The notes beneath the pieces were generated by a model. It was not told where the DNA came from and did not search any database. It worked only from the letters and a program-made list of their open reading frames with translations. A DNA stretch of 64,000 bases from Anisus vortex (taxonomy: Eukaryota > Mollusca > Gastropoda > Planorbidae). Position 1 is the first letter of the stretch, and each line of letters starts with the position of its first letter. Below are positions 11,590 to 23,994 of the stretch, in pieces. The position numbers and the translations under genes are program-made. The stretch covers positions 14,637,679-14,701,678 of the forward strand of contig OX421497.1 in NCBI GenBank assembly GCA_949126835.1, given 5' to 3'.

Positions 11590-12626
11590 TGTTACGAAAC
11601 GTAAATTCCCTACATTGTAATGTTAATAAACCAACTAAATCATTTAAGCGAATTGCGTTTAAACGTTATAAAATATTTCTCAGCTCAAGGTTTTCCCCGG
11701 GTTTTTCCTAACCTAATTTGAGCATTATTGTTTTTTATTAACCTCGATAAAAACATGAACTGTGCATGCACCTACAGCGTGTCAAGGCCGTCCGGTCTCT
11801 CCTTATTTTGTTAGAGCATTATTGCTTGTTCTTAATAAAAAAACAATCTGATCACGCAGTCAGCACGCAGGCTTGATTAAAATTCTCGTGTCACTAGGCT
11901 GGCGGGATTTTCCAACGATTGACCCATAACATATTTCTACGCGATTCGACACTTTTGGTCAGTTCTTGGCGTACATTCGATCAGATAACATCTAAGATTC
12001 TGAGTCTCTGAGGATCGTTTCTATTTGAGTTGTATTATGAAAAATTTATTATTCTACTATTAACTACAATGCTATATGTTCATTGAGGATATTCATTACT
12101 AATTGGAATATGTGTATTTCTTGATTGTGTATATAATATTATTTGGATTCCTACTGGATTGATGTTGTAAATTAAACCAAATTTATCGTTGCTTTCTACA
12201 CAACTTGGTTAACGTCAATATATCAAAGTTATCTACATGTGTGTATGTGTAATATTTATTCAACTATATTAATAATCTACACTACCACTCAACATCGAGG
12301 TTCTTGCTGTATAATATGAGCCACACAAATAATTATACATGAAGTAAATCAACTGAAAACTCTAAAACTACGCTATGTGAATTACCAGGGGATTATAAGA
12401 ACCAGGAATACTCTAGACAACTACAAATAAACTTCAGAATGATATAATAAGATCTTCACTAATACAAGGATACTCACACTAACAATAACAATACTATAAC
12501 TATCATTTTCATAAATTGAATGGGGGCTCTAGCCGTAATAACATTATAAATTATAATTATACTTGTGTGATATAAATAGAAGGTCTCATCCATAATTTAT
12601 TATGGTGAATAAATTGCCTTGTAATA
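11590..12626 (+). repeat. Inner element 3' LTR
   Basis: 1037 bp, near-identical to 4536-5573. It is followed by the TSD TTAG at 12627-12630. Confidence 0.95.
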
Positions 12627-12630
12627 TTAG

Positions 12631-14552
12631 GCACATTTAACAATAAAAAATTAGTGCACATTAGGCACAAACAATACAAGTATTTATATAACAACAAGGA
12701 ACAAAGTAAGTCATTATGCACACAATAAAGTAAAAACAATCAAGAACAAGAACACATATACGTCAGTCCACGAAAGAGTGATGTCTTCTTTTGTATAACG
12801 AGTATATACTGATGTGTTGTTAACTAGGATGTTGTATGTTACCTTATCCATAAGTTACTTATATCGACCTTAGTTACTACCTAAGTTCAAACGTGTTTCC
12901 TTATAGTTTGTTTTACCATTGATCTATTCCTTAACAACCATGTTATTTAGTAATCCTTTGCTACAGATATCAGATAATAACTAGTCATAGATTCTTACCC
13001 AGCCTAAGTATTAACTTTACCTACATGAGGTTACTCAGGTTTTAATAATCTTAATGACAACCAAATATTTTAATAATATTCCAAATACTTTAATAATATT
13101 TTAGTTCTTAGTTCTTTTTATCTTATCTATCTTATTTATAGATAATTTTAAAGAATGAATGATGTAGTGTGAGAGTTTATCTCTAATATTAAAGTATTAT
13201 TTTAACCTATAGATTTATTGATCATTAAAAATGAATTTAACCGTAATATTAATACCGTATGAATCAGTTTACGTCAATAATCATTTATTTAACATTAATA
13301 GTTATTTTTAACCAAGCAAGACGTTAGCTATTCGCTCTTTATAGTACAAGTTTAGTGTTTTTATTTACAACGGAATTAGTTATCCCTAAAATAGTAAAAT
13401 ACCAGTGTCCGTAGAGACATTTATTCAACAACTCTAGTTAAAAAAATATACAGCTCATTTAACCTTAAATTTTTCAAGAAAAAACCACAGTGACCGTAGT
13501 TTAGTTAAATGTTATTTCAACTTAACTTTTACATTTTAAGAGTATAATTTCTTAAAAATATAACCTTTGAGTTGATGCTTCCAGAGTATTTACCTCTGTA
13601 ACTAAATCTTAGCTTTCATTTCATGTTTTAAATCCAGTTATTCAGTTATTAAGTCTTTCCATTGCTTACAAGATTTTTAATTCAATGTTTAACTCTTATT
13701 TAAAAGTTTAGTCATAGCATTTATCTCTTTAATAGAAAACATTTGACTTAATTCTTAATTACCTTTTTACAAGAAAAGAGTATTTCTCATTTATTTTAGT
13801 AAGTGCAACCAATTTAAACCTTAAGCTACCCGTTTAAAGTTCAACTTTAGAGTTCTAACCAGGTTTGTTAGATATTAGTCCTCAAGCACATTACCATTAT
13901 CACTCTCTTTTTAAAATTTTATGTTAAAATGTTAAGTTCTTTTGATTTAAAGGTTTTTAAGTTCAAGGATGCTCTATTATTTTCCTAAAGATGTGTAGGC
14001 ATTGAACTTTTTTTTAGTACGAGTTACCTCTTTTTAATTTGTAAGTGTATACATTGAACCTTTTTAGTGCAAGACGTTTCTTTACTATTTATATTAGTAT
14101 AAGAGCCATTGTGTAAACGTTGACCTTTTTTTTTTAGTTTTTACCAAACAAAATATTAACCTATCAAGTTTTAGTATTGTTGATTAACTCACCATGTTTT
14201 TTTTTTATCACTTACCGAAAGAAAACACCTCACAGTAGTCATAGTTGTCAGTTGTCATAAGTACAGACAATACAGACAAACATATAAAACGCCATAAGGG
14301 AAAAAATCATAAAACTAATCATCAAATGCAATTAAAAATGTACATTACTCATTGAATTAATGCGTGTTAGTTTTTGTGTTGCAAACTGTTATGATACTTT
14401 TCTCTTGTACATTAGCAAAGTATAATTGTGCAGTGTATAAAAGTACATCTCAATAAATTGTATTATATACATGGGGTTTTGGGGAAAAACACAATTTTTT
14501 TAAAGATATATTTTCTTTTTAATACAACATGCAAAATAGAATAAAAATCATA
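12631..14552 (-). other. Outer element 3' noncoding tract
   Basis: AT-rich sequence downstream of the outer pol on the minus strand, continuous with 4307-4535 before the inner element landed. The motif GTGC(T/A)CATTAGGCAC recurs on both sides of the insertion (4440-4535, 12627-12670). No coding frame seen. Confidence 0.6.
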
Positions 14553-16878
14553 TCAAGAAGGCATCCACAGTCGGCTGAGGGTGTCGGCAAGAACATTTTC
14601 ATCCCCCCCTTACGTGTTGGATTGTCAAATTGTATGACTGTAAGAATAATTGCCACCTAAGCAGTCGTTGGTTCTGCTTAACCCTGGCCAGGAAAGTTAG
14701 TGGGTTATGATCAGTATTGACTATTATGGGAAAACTGGACTCATTCAAGTAAAAGTCAAAGTGTTTTAATGAGATCAAAATTCCTAGAAGTTCCTTTTCA
14801 ACCGTACTATAGACCCGTTCATGCTTATTAAATTTCTGTGAGTGATAATAGATGGGGTGTTCTAAATTATCTTCACCTATCTGACAGATAACAGATGGGG
14901 TGTTCTAAATTATCTTCACCTATCTGACAGATAACAGATCCCATACCTGTGTCACACGCGTCTACGTATATTCGGAATTGCTTATTAAAGTCAGGGTCAC
15001 CGGTGCGCTAGCCAAGACAGTTTTTAGTGCCTCAAATGCCGAATTACACTGTTCGGACCACACATATTTTGTGTTCTTTTTAAGAAGTTCAGTTAGCGGA
15101 GCCGCGATTACCGAAAAGTTTTCACAGAACTTCCTATAGAACCCTGCCATTCCTAAAAACCTCCTAATCTGTTTCTGGTTCTGGGGTATCGGTACCTCCA
15201 GGATAGCCTTAACCTTTGCGTCAATAGGCTTCACCTGCCCTCCTCCCACTATATGACCCAAAAACTCAATGGTAGCATGGCCAAACTGACATTTTGCAAG
15301 ATTAATGGTTAGGTTCGCATTATCTAGCCTTGTAAAAAGTTCTCTCAACTGTGCAATGTGGCTAACAAAATCCCTACTATATACTATGATGTCATCTAGA
15401 TATGCGTCGCAGTCCTTGACCTCCCTAGTAATAGTATTAATCAACTTCTGGAAAGCTGCTGGAGCAGTCTTCAAGCCGAATGGCATAACCTTATATTTGT
15501 ATAGGTCATCGGGTGTTATAAAAGATGAGATATCCTGTGCCCTGGCAGTTAAAGGAATCTGGAAATATGCGAATAACAGATCAATTTTAGTGACAAAGTT
15601 TGAGTTACCCACCCTGTCGAACAAATCATCTATACGCGTTATTGGGTACGAGTCTGATCTGACAATGGAATTTAACTTTCTATAGTCCGTGCAGAAACGG
15701 AGGGTACCGTCTGCTTTGGGAACTAACAGAACAGGGGACGCCCATTCGCTGTCGCTATGTTCGATCATGTGATTGTCTAGCATAAACTTTACCTCCTCAC
15801 GATTTACCTTTAGTTGCTGCGGGTTTACTCGATATGGATGTTGCCTTATTGCCTTTTCAGAACCTACATTAATGTCGTGCTTGAATAAGTGTGTCCTGCG
15901 TGGTACATTACTTAAGAGAGTAGAGAAGTAATTTAGTAAAGCGCGTATTTCATTAGCTTGATCAACTGACAAGTGATCTACTTTACTCGCAAAGTCCCGT
16001 AGAGTGTTACTGTTCCTTAACTTACTCTCGGCGAATTCTTCGTTCAACGCGGGTTTTTCTCCCGTCTTTTGTATCACCGGCGCCATGGGTGAAATTTCAG
16101 TGCATTTTTGCTTTTCATTTTCTCTACTATGGTACTGTTTCAACATGTTTACATGTACCAATCGCTTGGGTTTCCGGCGGTCAGGTGTTCTAATCAGATA
16201 GTTTACCTCCCCAATTCTCGAGTCTATGACATATGGACCAGTGAATTTAGCACAAAGGGGTTGACCGGGAATAGGTAAGAAAACCAAAACTTTTTCCCCT
16301 GGTTGAAAAACTCTGTCACTAGATTTCCTATCATTCCAGGTTTTCATTTGGCTCTGTGCCTTTTGTAAATGCCTTTTTGATACCTCATAGGCATCATATA
16401 ATCTATTCTTACATTTTAAGACATAGGTGAGCAGGTCAGTTTGCTCATTTTGCTTTAACAAAGATTCCTGCAACATTTTGAGTGAACCCCTTACCGTGTG
16501 TCCGAATATGAGTTCAAATGCATCAAAGCCCAGTGAATCCTGTACGGCTTCCCGTGCAGCGAATAACAAAAGAGGCACACCGGTATTCCAGTCTTTCTCA
16601 TTCGCTGTGCAGTACGTACGCAGCATTGTTTTTAGCGTTTTGGTGGAACCTTTCGAGAGCGCCTTGGGACTCTGGGTGGTAGGCGGTTGCTTTTCAATGC
16701 TCAACACCAAGATTACTGATAATTTGCTCAAACAGTTTCGACGCGAAGTTCGTTCCCTAGTCGGACTGAATAGACCGAGGTAGCCCGTATCTTGTAAAGA
16801 ACTCGACGAGTGCGTCAGTGACCTTTCTCGCGGTGATGTTCCGTAGAGGAATTGCTTCAGGGAATCTTGTGGAGGCAC
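14553..16878 (-). pseudogene. Outer element integrase C-terminus, reverse transcriptase, RNase H
   Basis: The clean frame runs from about 16640 to 14962. It starts inside integrase just after the catalytic Glu (codon 16652-16654, GALERF) and continues through the integrase C-terminal part (GQPLCAKFTGPY). Reverse transcriptase follows, with DYRKLN, FGLKTAPAAFQKL and YLDD at 15391-15402 in plus coordinates. The first residues of the nominal frame (upstream of about 16640) are out of frame with the real protein. A further frameshift near 15000 moves RNase H (VDACDTGMGSV) into another frame, and a 43-bp duplication disrupts it again. The last recognisable motif, ADTLSRLW, ends at a stop at 14553. 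Confidence 0.88.
14851..14936. repeat. 43-bp tandem duplication inside the RNase H region
   Basis: Two identical 43-bp copies, 14851-14893 and 14894-14936, beginning GATGGGGTGTTCTAAATTAT. 43 is not a multiple of three, so the duplication breaks the outer element's RNase H frame. Confidence 0.9.
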
Positions 16879-19387
16879 ACATTATGGTCAGTAGGTACTG
16901 GTGTCCTGATCTGGTTTTCGGTAGTGGACCAACACAGTCAATTAGGATTTTACTGAAGGGTTCCCCGAATGCGGGTATAGGGTGTAATGGAGCTACTGGT
17001 ATCTTCTGATTAGGCATGCCTATCAGCTGACAAAAATGACAGCTTCTGCAGTATGTCACGATGTCTTTATGTAATCCTGGCCAGAAAAAGTAGGGGAGAA
17101 CCCGACGATAGGTATTTGAGACTCCCATGTGTCCAGCATAAGGCAAATCATGAGCAATACGCAGGATATCATTTCGATAACGTTTTGGAACGATGATTTG
17201 GTGTGTTTCGGACCAACCTTCGTTAATCTGGTCGTCGCTTGGTGTCCATTTACGCATTAGCAGGCCCTCTTTTAGGTAGTAGCACACTGCTAATTTCTCT
17301 GCCTCAGGTTCGGTGACAGCTTGCTCACGAAGCCTGGCAATGTTCACGTCGTCTTTTTGTACCTGGATGAGTTGATGTCTAGAAGACATGTTGATATTGG
17401 TCACAGAGGTGGTGCCGTGGAGTAGGTTGGCGAACTGAGTCGTGCCAATATCTGACTCTCGCAAGCTGGAGTTCTGTTCCGCTTGGGCTTCTCTGGACTC
17501 TGCTTTCTTCTGCTGCTTTCTTTGTTTCATGCCCCTAGTGACGGCACAAGTGGGGTGTGCAGTGTTAATTTTGCCCACACCGATGTCAATGGACGAATTG
17601 GGGTCTTGTACCTTTGCTGAGCCTAAGGATGATAAGACTGAATCTTTCTTTATGCTATTCAATATCACCTTACCTCCAGCTAGGTCATTTCCAATGAGGA
17701 GTGCTATACCGTCAATTGGAAGGGCTGGCTGTACTCCGACAACCACAGTACCAGATATCAGTTCCGTTTCTAGCTGTATTGTGTGTAGTGGCACGCTTGT
17801 CTCGCCCATCTCCATACCTCTCAGGAGTACCTTTCTACCTGTGAATGAATCACTGGAAAGTGGTAATATACCTTCTAGAAGAAGCGACTGGGATGCACCC
17901 GTGTCTCTCAACATTAGAACTTTACTCCGACAGCTTCCATCTCCTGGCATGGATACATAGCCTTCATGGATGAACGGTCTGAATTCTCTCAGAGTGTTGT
18001 TCTCTGGTGGACTTTTACTGGTCTGTTCTGCCTTTATCTTCGAACTTCCATCAGCTAGCTTGTTTTTCTGTGGACTTAGGTTAGAGTTTGTAAATATAGT
18101 TGATGTAATTTTACAATCATTCTCATTTTTACATTGTACAGTATTATGCACTAACTCGACCTTTTCTTTGGCTTCACCACTGGATCTCTTGTCTCTTGTG
18201 TGGTTTGCTCTCGTGCGTCGCTTGGGCTTGCGTGACCCATCAGCACATGTGTGAGGAGAACTCTCTCTCACTACGTGACTACTTTTCATATGATCTTCCT
18301 TCTGTTTGGCTTTGCAGATTGGAATAGACCCATCTTTCATTGTCACACAATTAGCTTTTAGCTTGATGTTAGAGGTTTCGTTATTTCCTCTTAAATTTTG
18401 TATTCCGCTTTTTGCCTTCCTATTGCCATTTGTTTTACGTACTGGTTTGGGTGTAAATATGTCCTCTCTACTTAGAGTAACACAAGTAGCTGCAAATACC
18501 TGTTTTGGTTTTGCTGGCTTCCCATTCAGTACAAAACAGTTCTGTTTAGTATGTCCCTCTTTCTTGCAGTGGGCACATAAAAGTTTCATAGGTTTCACAT
18601 TTCTATCATTTGCATTGTTTACAGTCCTAAAGTTATTGGAGTTGTCCGTTTTATTTCGCCTGTCAGAGTTAAATTTCTGGTTATGGAATTGCTCTGGTTT
18701 ATTTCTAGATTGTTGTGTTTGTTGTGAGTTTTCTCGGAGATCTCTTGTAGGATATGGATGTAAAAGTACAAAGTCATCTGCCAATCTGGCTGCTTCCGTA
18801 GCTTTAGCCACCTCCCTGTCTGCAATGTGCAGCTTAATATCAGTTCTTACGCAGTTTAGGAACTCTTCAAACAAAATAACCTCTTTAAATTCTTCATAGT
18901 TGTTATTTACTCTCCTGGAGCGTAGCCACCTGTCCAGATATTTTTCCTTTTGCCTAAGAAAATCTGCATAGGTCTGTTGACTACATTTTCTTAGTTCTCT
19001 AAACTCTCTTCGGTATTTTTCCGGTCTACCTTCATAAACACGTAAGACCTTTTGTTTAATACACTCATAGTCATTGCTTTCTTGTTCACTCAGTGCCAAA
19101 ACAACGTCCTTTTCCTTGCCTTCAGTTAATGCAGATCTAAGAATTAATGCCATTTTATCCTTTAGAAATTCATAGTCTTTAGCATTTTTCTCCAGCAATA
19201 AAAAAAAATCTTCAGGGTCGAGGGTAGAAAATTTTGGAACATATTGTAAATACTTGGCCAGCTCAATGTTTGAGATTTCTTTATTTGGCGGGCGAGCATT
19301 AAGTGTTCTGCCCTCAAGTTCCATTCTAGCCATTTCGATTCTTTCTCTTTGTTGCATTTCCGTTCTAGATAATTCAATTTTAGCCAA
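16757..19387 (-). pseudogene. Outer element gag-protease-integrase core
   Basis: 876 codons. It carries capsid-like gag, the zinc knuckle CAHCKKEGHTKQNC (about 18545-18583), protease DTG at 17898-17906 (RDTGASQS), the integrase zinc domain (GHMGVSNTYRR, YCRSCHFCQ), and the first two integrase aspartates (codon 16937-16939 in LIDCVGPLPKT and 16760-16762 in QSD). A TAG at 16757-16759 follows that second Asp. Translation beyond it in the same frame reads GTNFASKLFEQ, then a TGA at 16694-16696, then GALERF with the catalytic Glu, giving D-X35-E. So the integrase core has two nonsense codons and then a 1-base frameshift near 16640. The start at 19387 is not the true start, because gag begins in the next frame at 19781. 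Confidence 0.9.
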
Positions 19388-19781
19388 TTCTATTTCTTTT
19401 TTGCTGAGCAGCTAATTGTATTCTTTCTTGCTGAGCAGCTATTCTTTCTTGCTGAGCAGCTAATTGTATTCTTTCTTGCTTAGCAGCCTCAATTTTTGCT
19501 AGTTCTATTTGTAATCTTAATTGCTCATTCAGTTGCAATGCTTGATCATTATCTTCATCTACACGTACATTCTCAGTGTCATTCTCGCTCAATATCTGAT
19601 CAGTTTCAACATCATCCACTATTAGTTGGTTGTTATCTGCTAGGCACTCCCTGATCTGCTGTTGTAATTTAGTACGAGTAGGAGTAACCTGCGTAACAGT
19701 TATCTCTAGGCCATGAGCCAATTCTTTGAGTTGAGTCAGCGTTAGCCTATCTAACTCATCAGTAGTAAACATCATATCCAT
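19380..19781 (-). pseudogene. Outer element gag N-terminus, frameshifted from the rest
   Basis: 133 codons from ATG 19779-19781. The opening (LDRLTLTQLKELAHGLEITV) parallels the inner element's start (LNKMSMIQLKELAKSLGISI), which supports this start. It runs into a glutamine-rich coiled coil of repeated QQERIQLAA units. In the last repeat an extra base near 19403 (GAAATAG where sister repeats have GAATAG) ends the frame. The next frame continues at 19387 with AKIELSRTEMQ. This is best read as a simple indel and not a programmed shift. Confidence 0.85.
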
Positions 19782-20437
19782 TGTGCTTGATCAATTAGAA
19801 ATGTTACTTAAAAAGAAATTAAGAGCCAACGTACGTGTGTTAGAATGTCCAAATTCACTACTCAACACAGTCCTAAATTATTAGACAATAGTATGAGTTA
19901 AAATTATTTCAGGAATTTACTTGAGTACGAATGCTGAGAAACCTTGTAACGATAGTATGATGAAATTCTTCTCGTGATTGCAGAACGATAACTTGTAAAT
20001 AAAATAGACTCTGATGCAACATGTAAATACAATCTTCCAGCTGAATATTCGATTGTAGCAATGATGAGTTGTAAAACTGAATCTTGAAAAATTAATCTCG
20101 TAGTTGTGTAAAGCAACTTGTGTAAAAATATTTAGCTCGACATTTAGCTTTATGTATAGTCTGTATAGTAAATAGAGTATCTCCTTCTTAACAAACAATA
20201 AACTTCTCCGTGGCGATTCCTCAGTATTAACAATGATTCATTATTGAAGTGCTTGTTAAAAATGTGCGCGGCAGACTCGTTAGATTGTTGTGACGTGTCG
20301 CCTTGATTTTTCCAATAATAATCTTGCTACTTGAAAAAATTATAAAACAATATTACCTTGAGTATTTGAATATAATATACTTCTAGACGTTAGACCTCTT
20401 GTAATGCTGATAAACTATTTGCCGGACCGAGACCACG
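19782..20437 (-). other. Outer element leader with candidate primer-binding site
   Basis: Between the 5' LTR and gag on the minus strand. Two bases after the LTR the minus strand reads TGGTCTCGGTCCGGC (about 20421-20435), beginning TGG as a tRNA primer site would. The tRNA was not identified. Short frames here have no support. Confidence 0.5.
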
Positions 20438-21706
20438 TGTTAAATTGTAGCTTTCACTCCAATTCTTTTGGCGGTTGACTAGGGTTTGATTTTTTAGGCC
20501 AGCGGGAACTCACTTCGTTCTGAGAGTGATAAACAGTCTGCAGCAGTTTTCCAAGTTTGATTAACCTGTCCTGATACCATTCAAAAGTTCTCAATAATAA
20601 TATTGTTACGTCCACAATCCCCTTGTGGCCAGAGCTGTGTAGATCTTGCTGATAATTCTCGTTAGTCCTAGGGGAGACTTTAATTATTAGTATTTATGTC
20701 TCAGTATTACACGAACTCTTCTTATAGTCCTGGGCACAAACTCAGTATTTGTATTCCAACATTTCCTTTCTTGGGCATTAGAGTAGTAGATAAATCTTAT
20801 AGTAATGTATACAACACAATGGAATAGTAACTTGACAAGGAAGCTTCAGTGTAACTGTTGTTGATAGTTTATTTCAGGGGATATGTTCAATATATACAAT
20901 ATATCTATTATGTACAGTTAGAATAAAATAGTGCAAACACAAACGTTCTCAAAGGAACATCTTTTGAAACTCTCTGTCTTTTAGACAAAACAAATCATTA
21001 AATACTATCCGAGTGGTGCAAGGGACAGACCCATTACCAGTAGGGGTGAAAATCATGGTATCATTACTAAACTCATAACAAAAACGATAGGAACTTCCCC
21101 CATTTAAATAATGAGTCGTTCCCAGACCCTGAGAATTTGAGATCAACACAGAATCCCAACATTACCTAGAATCTTTCGTTTTCCTACTAAACGTCCTAAT
21201 ATTGTGTGTAGTGAGAAAAGAGAGAGAGAGAAGAATAAACATTGCGTGTTCCAATTCTTGGAAAAACAATATACATGACAATATTAATTCAAAAACCAAC
21301 TCCTTGACTGTTTAATAAATGAAGAAACTTTATTATAACTTGCAAATCAAACGATGTTAGTGAAAAGAATGCACATGGCGATAATAGGTGTACAAGGCGT
21401 AGTGTCCTCTGTCAGAGGTGCCTAAGCGGTAAGGAGCGAGAATATTCTGCGTGACTAACTTATATAGTACCTCAAAAGGGCGCGAAGTAGTGCCGGAGGC
21501 TAATTGCATATTCCTCCGCTTTTGCGTCTGTTCCTAAACTGGTTTACACTGGTCTCAAGAGTGAGGCGTTTATAGCCTAATTAGATTTTAGTCAACGAAG
21601 AAAAATAAACAGTCGTGTCACGACAATTAAAGTATTTTAAAAGATAAACTCTGTCAAGGGATTAATAAGAGGTTGTTTTAAACTATGTATGCACTGTAAC
21701 CTAACA
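20438..21706 (-). repeat. Outer element 5' LTR, interrupted
   Basis: Same sequence as 3719-4306 but 1269 bp long, because a 677-bp solo LTR and its 4-bp TSD sit inside. Outside the insertion about nine substitutions distinguish the pair. Confidence 0.92.
20604..21280. mobile_element. Solo LTR of a third retrotransposon
   Basis: Begins TGTTACGTCC and ends CATGACA (TG...CA). It is flanked by ATAT at 20600-20603 and 21281-21284. The uninterrupted sister LTR at 3719-4306 shows the empty site, so the insertion limits are directly visible. No internal coding region remains, which fits LTR-LTR recombination after insertion. Confidence 0.85.
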
Positions 21707-21710
21707 TTAT

Positions 21711-22115
21711 AGTCTTTGATTCAACCCACCGCATCCCCAGTTGGCGTGGCATTGCACTTGTCTCTGGGTCTTCAAAGGAAGTTAAATCTTCGTAAAGGAT
21801 GGGGATGAACCTCCATCAGTTCAGGAGAGGGTCGGCAGCGTTGTCGGCGCTTAGGGCACAAAAAGACATCGTCACTTCTCGTAGTCAATGAGAGTTAAAG
21901 TCTGGATTCATCGCGAATTAATTTATTTTAAATAAACGGAAAATGTTTTGTTGGAATAATATAGAAACCAGATAGAAATAACGTAGCCTACGTAGTAGAC
22001 AGTCTGTGCGAATATTAATCTATCATGAAGGAATTGTTAGACAAATATTATTATGTAAAGTATATTATGTATATATATATATATATATATATATTAGTAG
22101 GGGTGGTAAAGCATG
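21711..22115. other. Intergenic, with a TA microsatellite
   Basis: No supported gene. A (TA)n run lies at about 22068-22094, just left of the hAT element at 22124. Confidence 0.5.
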
Positions 22116-22123
22116 GTCTAAAC

Positions 22124-23986
22124 CAGTGGTTCCCAAACTTTTTTAGGCCGCGACCCCTTTTTACAGTTAATCGTGCTTTGGCGACACCCCCCCCCCTCCA
22201 AAAACAAAATTTAATAATTTCGTTTCTAGTTTATTACTGCATTTTGCGACAGATATGAATTGTAATGTAAATATCTAATTTGCACTATGTATTTTATTGT
22301 TACAAATTGAGCCTAATTAGAGCATAGCGATTAATCATTAAAAAAAAAAGACATAAAAACAAATGTGATTAAATATTGAAAAATACCGGTATAAGTTTAG
22401 GCTTAGTCCTATATTTCTAATTACAATAGGAACGTCAGCTATTGTGATGGTTGACATAGCGTATTTCTCATCGGTTCAGAAATTCTTGGGACAATCTTTG
22501 CAAGAGCACAACTAACCAGTTCACCTCGAACAATAAGTCTATTGTGTTTAGACTTGATAACCAACAAGGTGGAAAAGCATTTTTACTAAGATATTTTGTT
22601 GGAAATGGAAGAAAATGGCGCAACACAATCTCAGTCAAAATAGTTTATGACTGCAAACATTTGATTCCTAATTTTGTACCTGGCATTATAGAGAAATCAG
22701 TTCTCTATGCATCGTTGTTAATACGCTCAATGAACATTGTGCTTTCTCATAAATATCTTAAACTTTGAATGTCAATGGGCTTCTGGCAAGTACATAGATA
22801 TGTAGTGCCGGGTAGATTTGGAAAGTATCATGAAATTTCAGCTGCAAGCATGTGAAAGTGTTCACAGAATTTATCATCGTAATCCTTTTGTCATGTTTTT
22901 CAAAGAAAGCAGATAAAGTAGACCAGGAGCCGCAGGAGAAAAAAAAGTGCCGGTTCAATCCCACTTTTCAACACTAGTCAAATCTAGATGATTTATTTGC
23001 ATTACATACGTTCATAGAAATCAGGAATCTTTTAAAAGGTCTTTGGACCATTTTATGAAACTGCCATAGGAATTACCATTAGAATGTAATCATATCATTC
23101 ACAACCTTACAAGCCTATTCACAAACTTTAATCAAGTACAGTTTTTAATTTAAATTAATGTAATTTTTCCTAAACTTCAGCATTGATCTTACAAATAATA
23201 TTACACAGACAAACTCTTATAGGCCCCGGCGCAGCGCAATAACTACACACACACACACACAAACACACGCCCTCTTCGTGGGGCCTGAAGCAGAGAGCAT
23301 ATACATTTCATTTTCATCAAATTTTTATGCAAAAGCTAAATTTCATTTGGAATGATCGGATCTTTTTAGATAAATTAAGGCATGTTATAATTTCGGAGCA
23401 TCATACTCGTTGCACAATTGCGAAAACAGTCGACTGTTTAAAGATCTTGTTTGTACAAAAAGGCACAACTAATGACGCTTTATATTACTTCTTTTAACTG
23501 GTGCGACAATGTCTTTGTTGCTAATATTTGTCCATATATCATAAAGTGAGCTCCGATTACTTTTGTCACTAATTGTTTTGAAATCCAGACCGAACAGAAT
23601 CTACACTAAATTCCAAAATATTCATGAAGTGTCGGTCGTTTTATCGCCAATACTAAGCCTATTGCTTTTAACACAATGGCTGCTTTTAACAGAGAAGAGG
23701 CTTTTTAACACTAAACTCTCTACAGAAGTGTTAGTGGTCCGCATGCGTGCATTATGGTGCCGACCTTGTCACATACACCTGTATTGATGACATTATGCCA
23801 AGTAGCCTACACGTAGTATGCGGATGTATCTGCATGTAGGTGGACTCTCTTGGAGACGGAAAGATGAACTGTGTTTCGGCTCCTAGGACCATCAAAAACA
23901 TACGTTTTCCGAAGGTCTTTGGCGACCACCGCGGAATGGTCATTCGACCCCCAAGGGGGTCGCGCCCCCCAGTTTGGGAACCGCTG
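22124..23986. mobile_element. hAT element, nonautonomous, 1.86 kb
   Basis: Termini CAGTGGTTCCCAAACT and AGTTTGGGAACCGCTG are inverted with one mismatch. An exact 8-bp TSD, GTCTAAAC, lies at 22116-22123 and 23987-23994. GC-rich subterminal motifs (GGCCGCGACCCC, GGGGGTCGCGCCCC) follow each end. Short frames inside do not resemble a transposase to me, so it is probably a deletion derivative. Confidence 0.88.
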
Positions 23987-23994
23987 GTCTAAAC

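Larger units (their letters stand above)
4536..12626 (+). mobile_element. Inner Ty3/gypsy-like LTR retrotransposon with Gmr1-type order
   Basis: An 8091-bp element with nearly identical LTRs (1038 and 1037 bp) and a 4-bp TSD, TTAG, at 4532-4535 and 12627-12630. It is inserted into the noncoding 3' tract of the outer element, in opposite orientation. Coding runs from 5978 to 10824 in one frame apart from two in-frame stops and one frameshift. Domain order is gag, protease, integrase, reverse transcriptase, RNase H. By eye the LTRs differ at about four bases plus one A-run indel (about 0.4-0.5%), so insertion was recent. The leader (5574-5977) and tail (10825-11589) hold no other frame. Confidence 0.94.
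3719..21706 (-). mobile_element. Outer Ty3/gypsy-like LTR retrotransposon with Gmr1-type order
   Basis: The two LTRs at 3719-4306 and 20438-21706 match apart from a later insertion. Termini are TGTTA...TAACA with a 4-bp TSD, TTAT, at 3715-3718 and 21707-21710. The reading frame is on the minus strand (19781 down to about 14553) in the order gag, protease, integrase, reverse transcriptase, RNase H. Removing the inner element (4536-12626), the solo LTR (20604-21280) and their TSDs leaves an original element of about 9.2 kb. A long noncoding tract (12631-14552 joined to 4307-4535) follows pol. I counted roughly nine substitutions between the 588-bp LTRs (about 1.5%), more than between the inner LTRs, as expected for the host of a nest. 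Coding breaks show it is not autonomous. Confidence 0.93.

Noticed and set aside
17442..18899. Long plus-strand frames of 94-197 codons over the outer element
   Set aside because: Antisense shadows of the gag-protease-integrase frame; no domain of their own.
19380..19410. Programmed frameshift between gag parts of the outer element
   Set aside because: The sister repeats within the same coiled coil show a simple extra A, and the inner relative has gag and pol in one frame.
22544..22768. 74-codon frame inside the hAT element 22124-23986 as a transposase piece
   Set aside because: No hAT motif could be recognised in it; left as noncoding interior.
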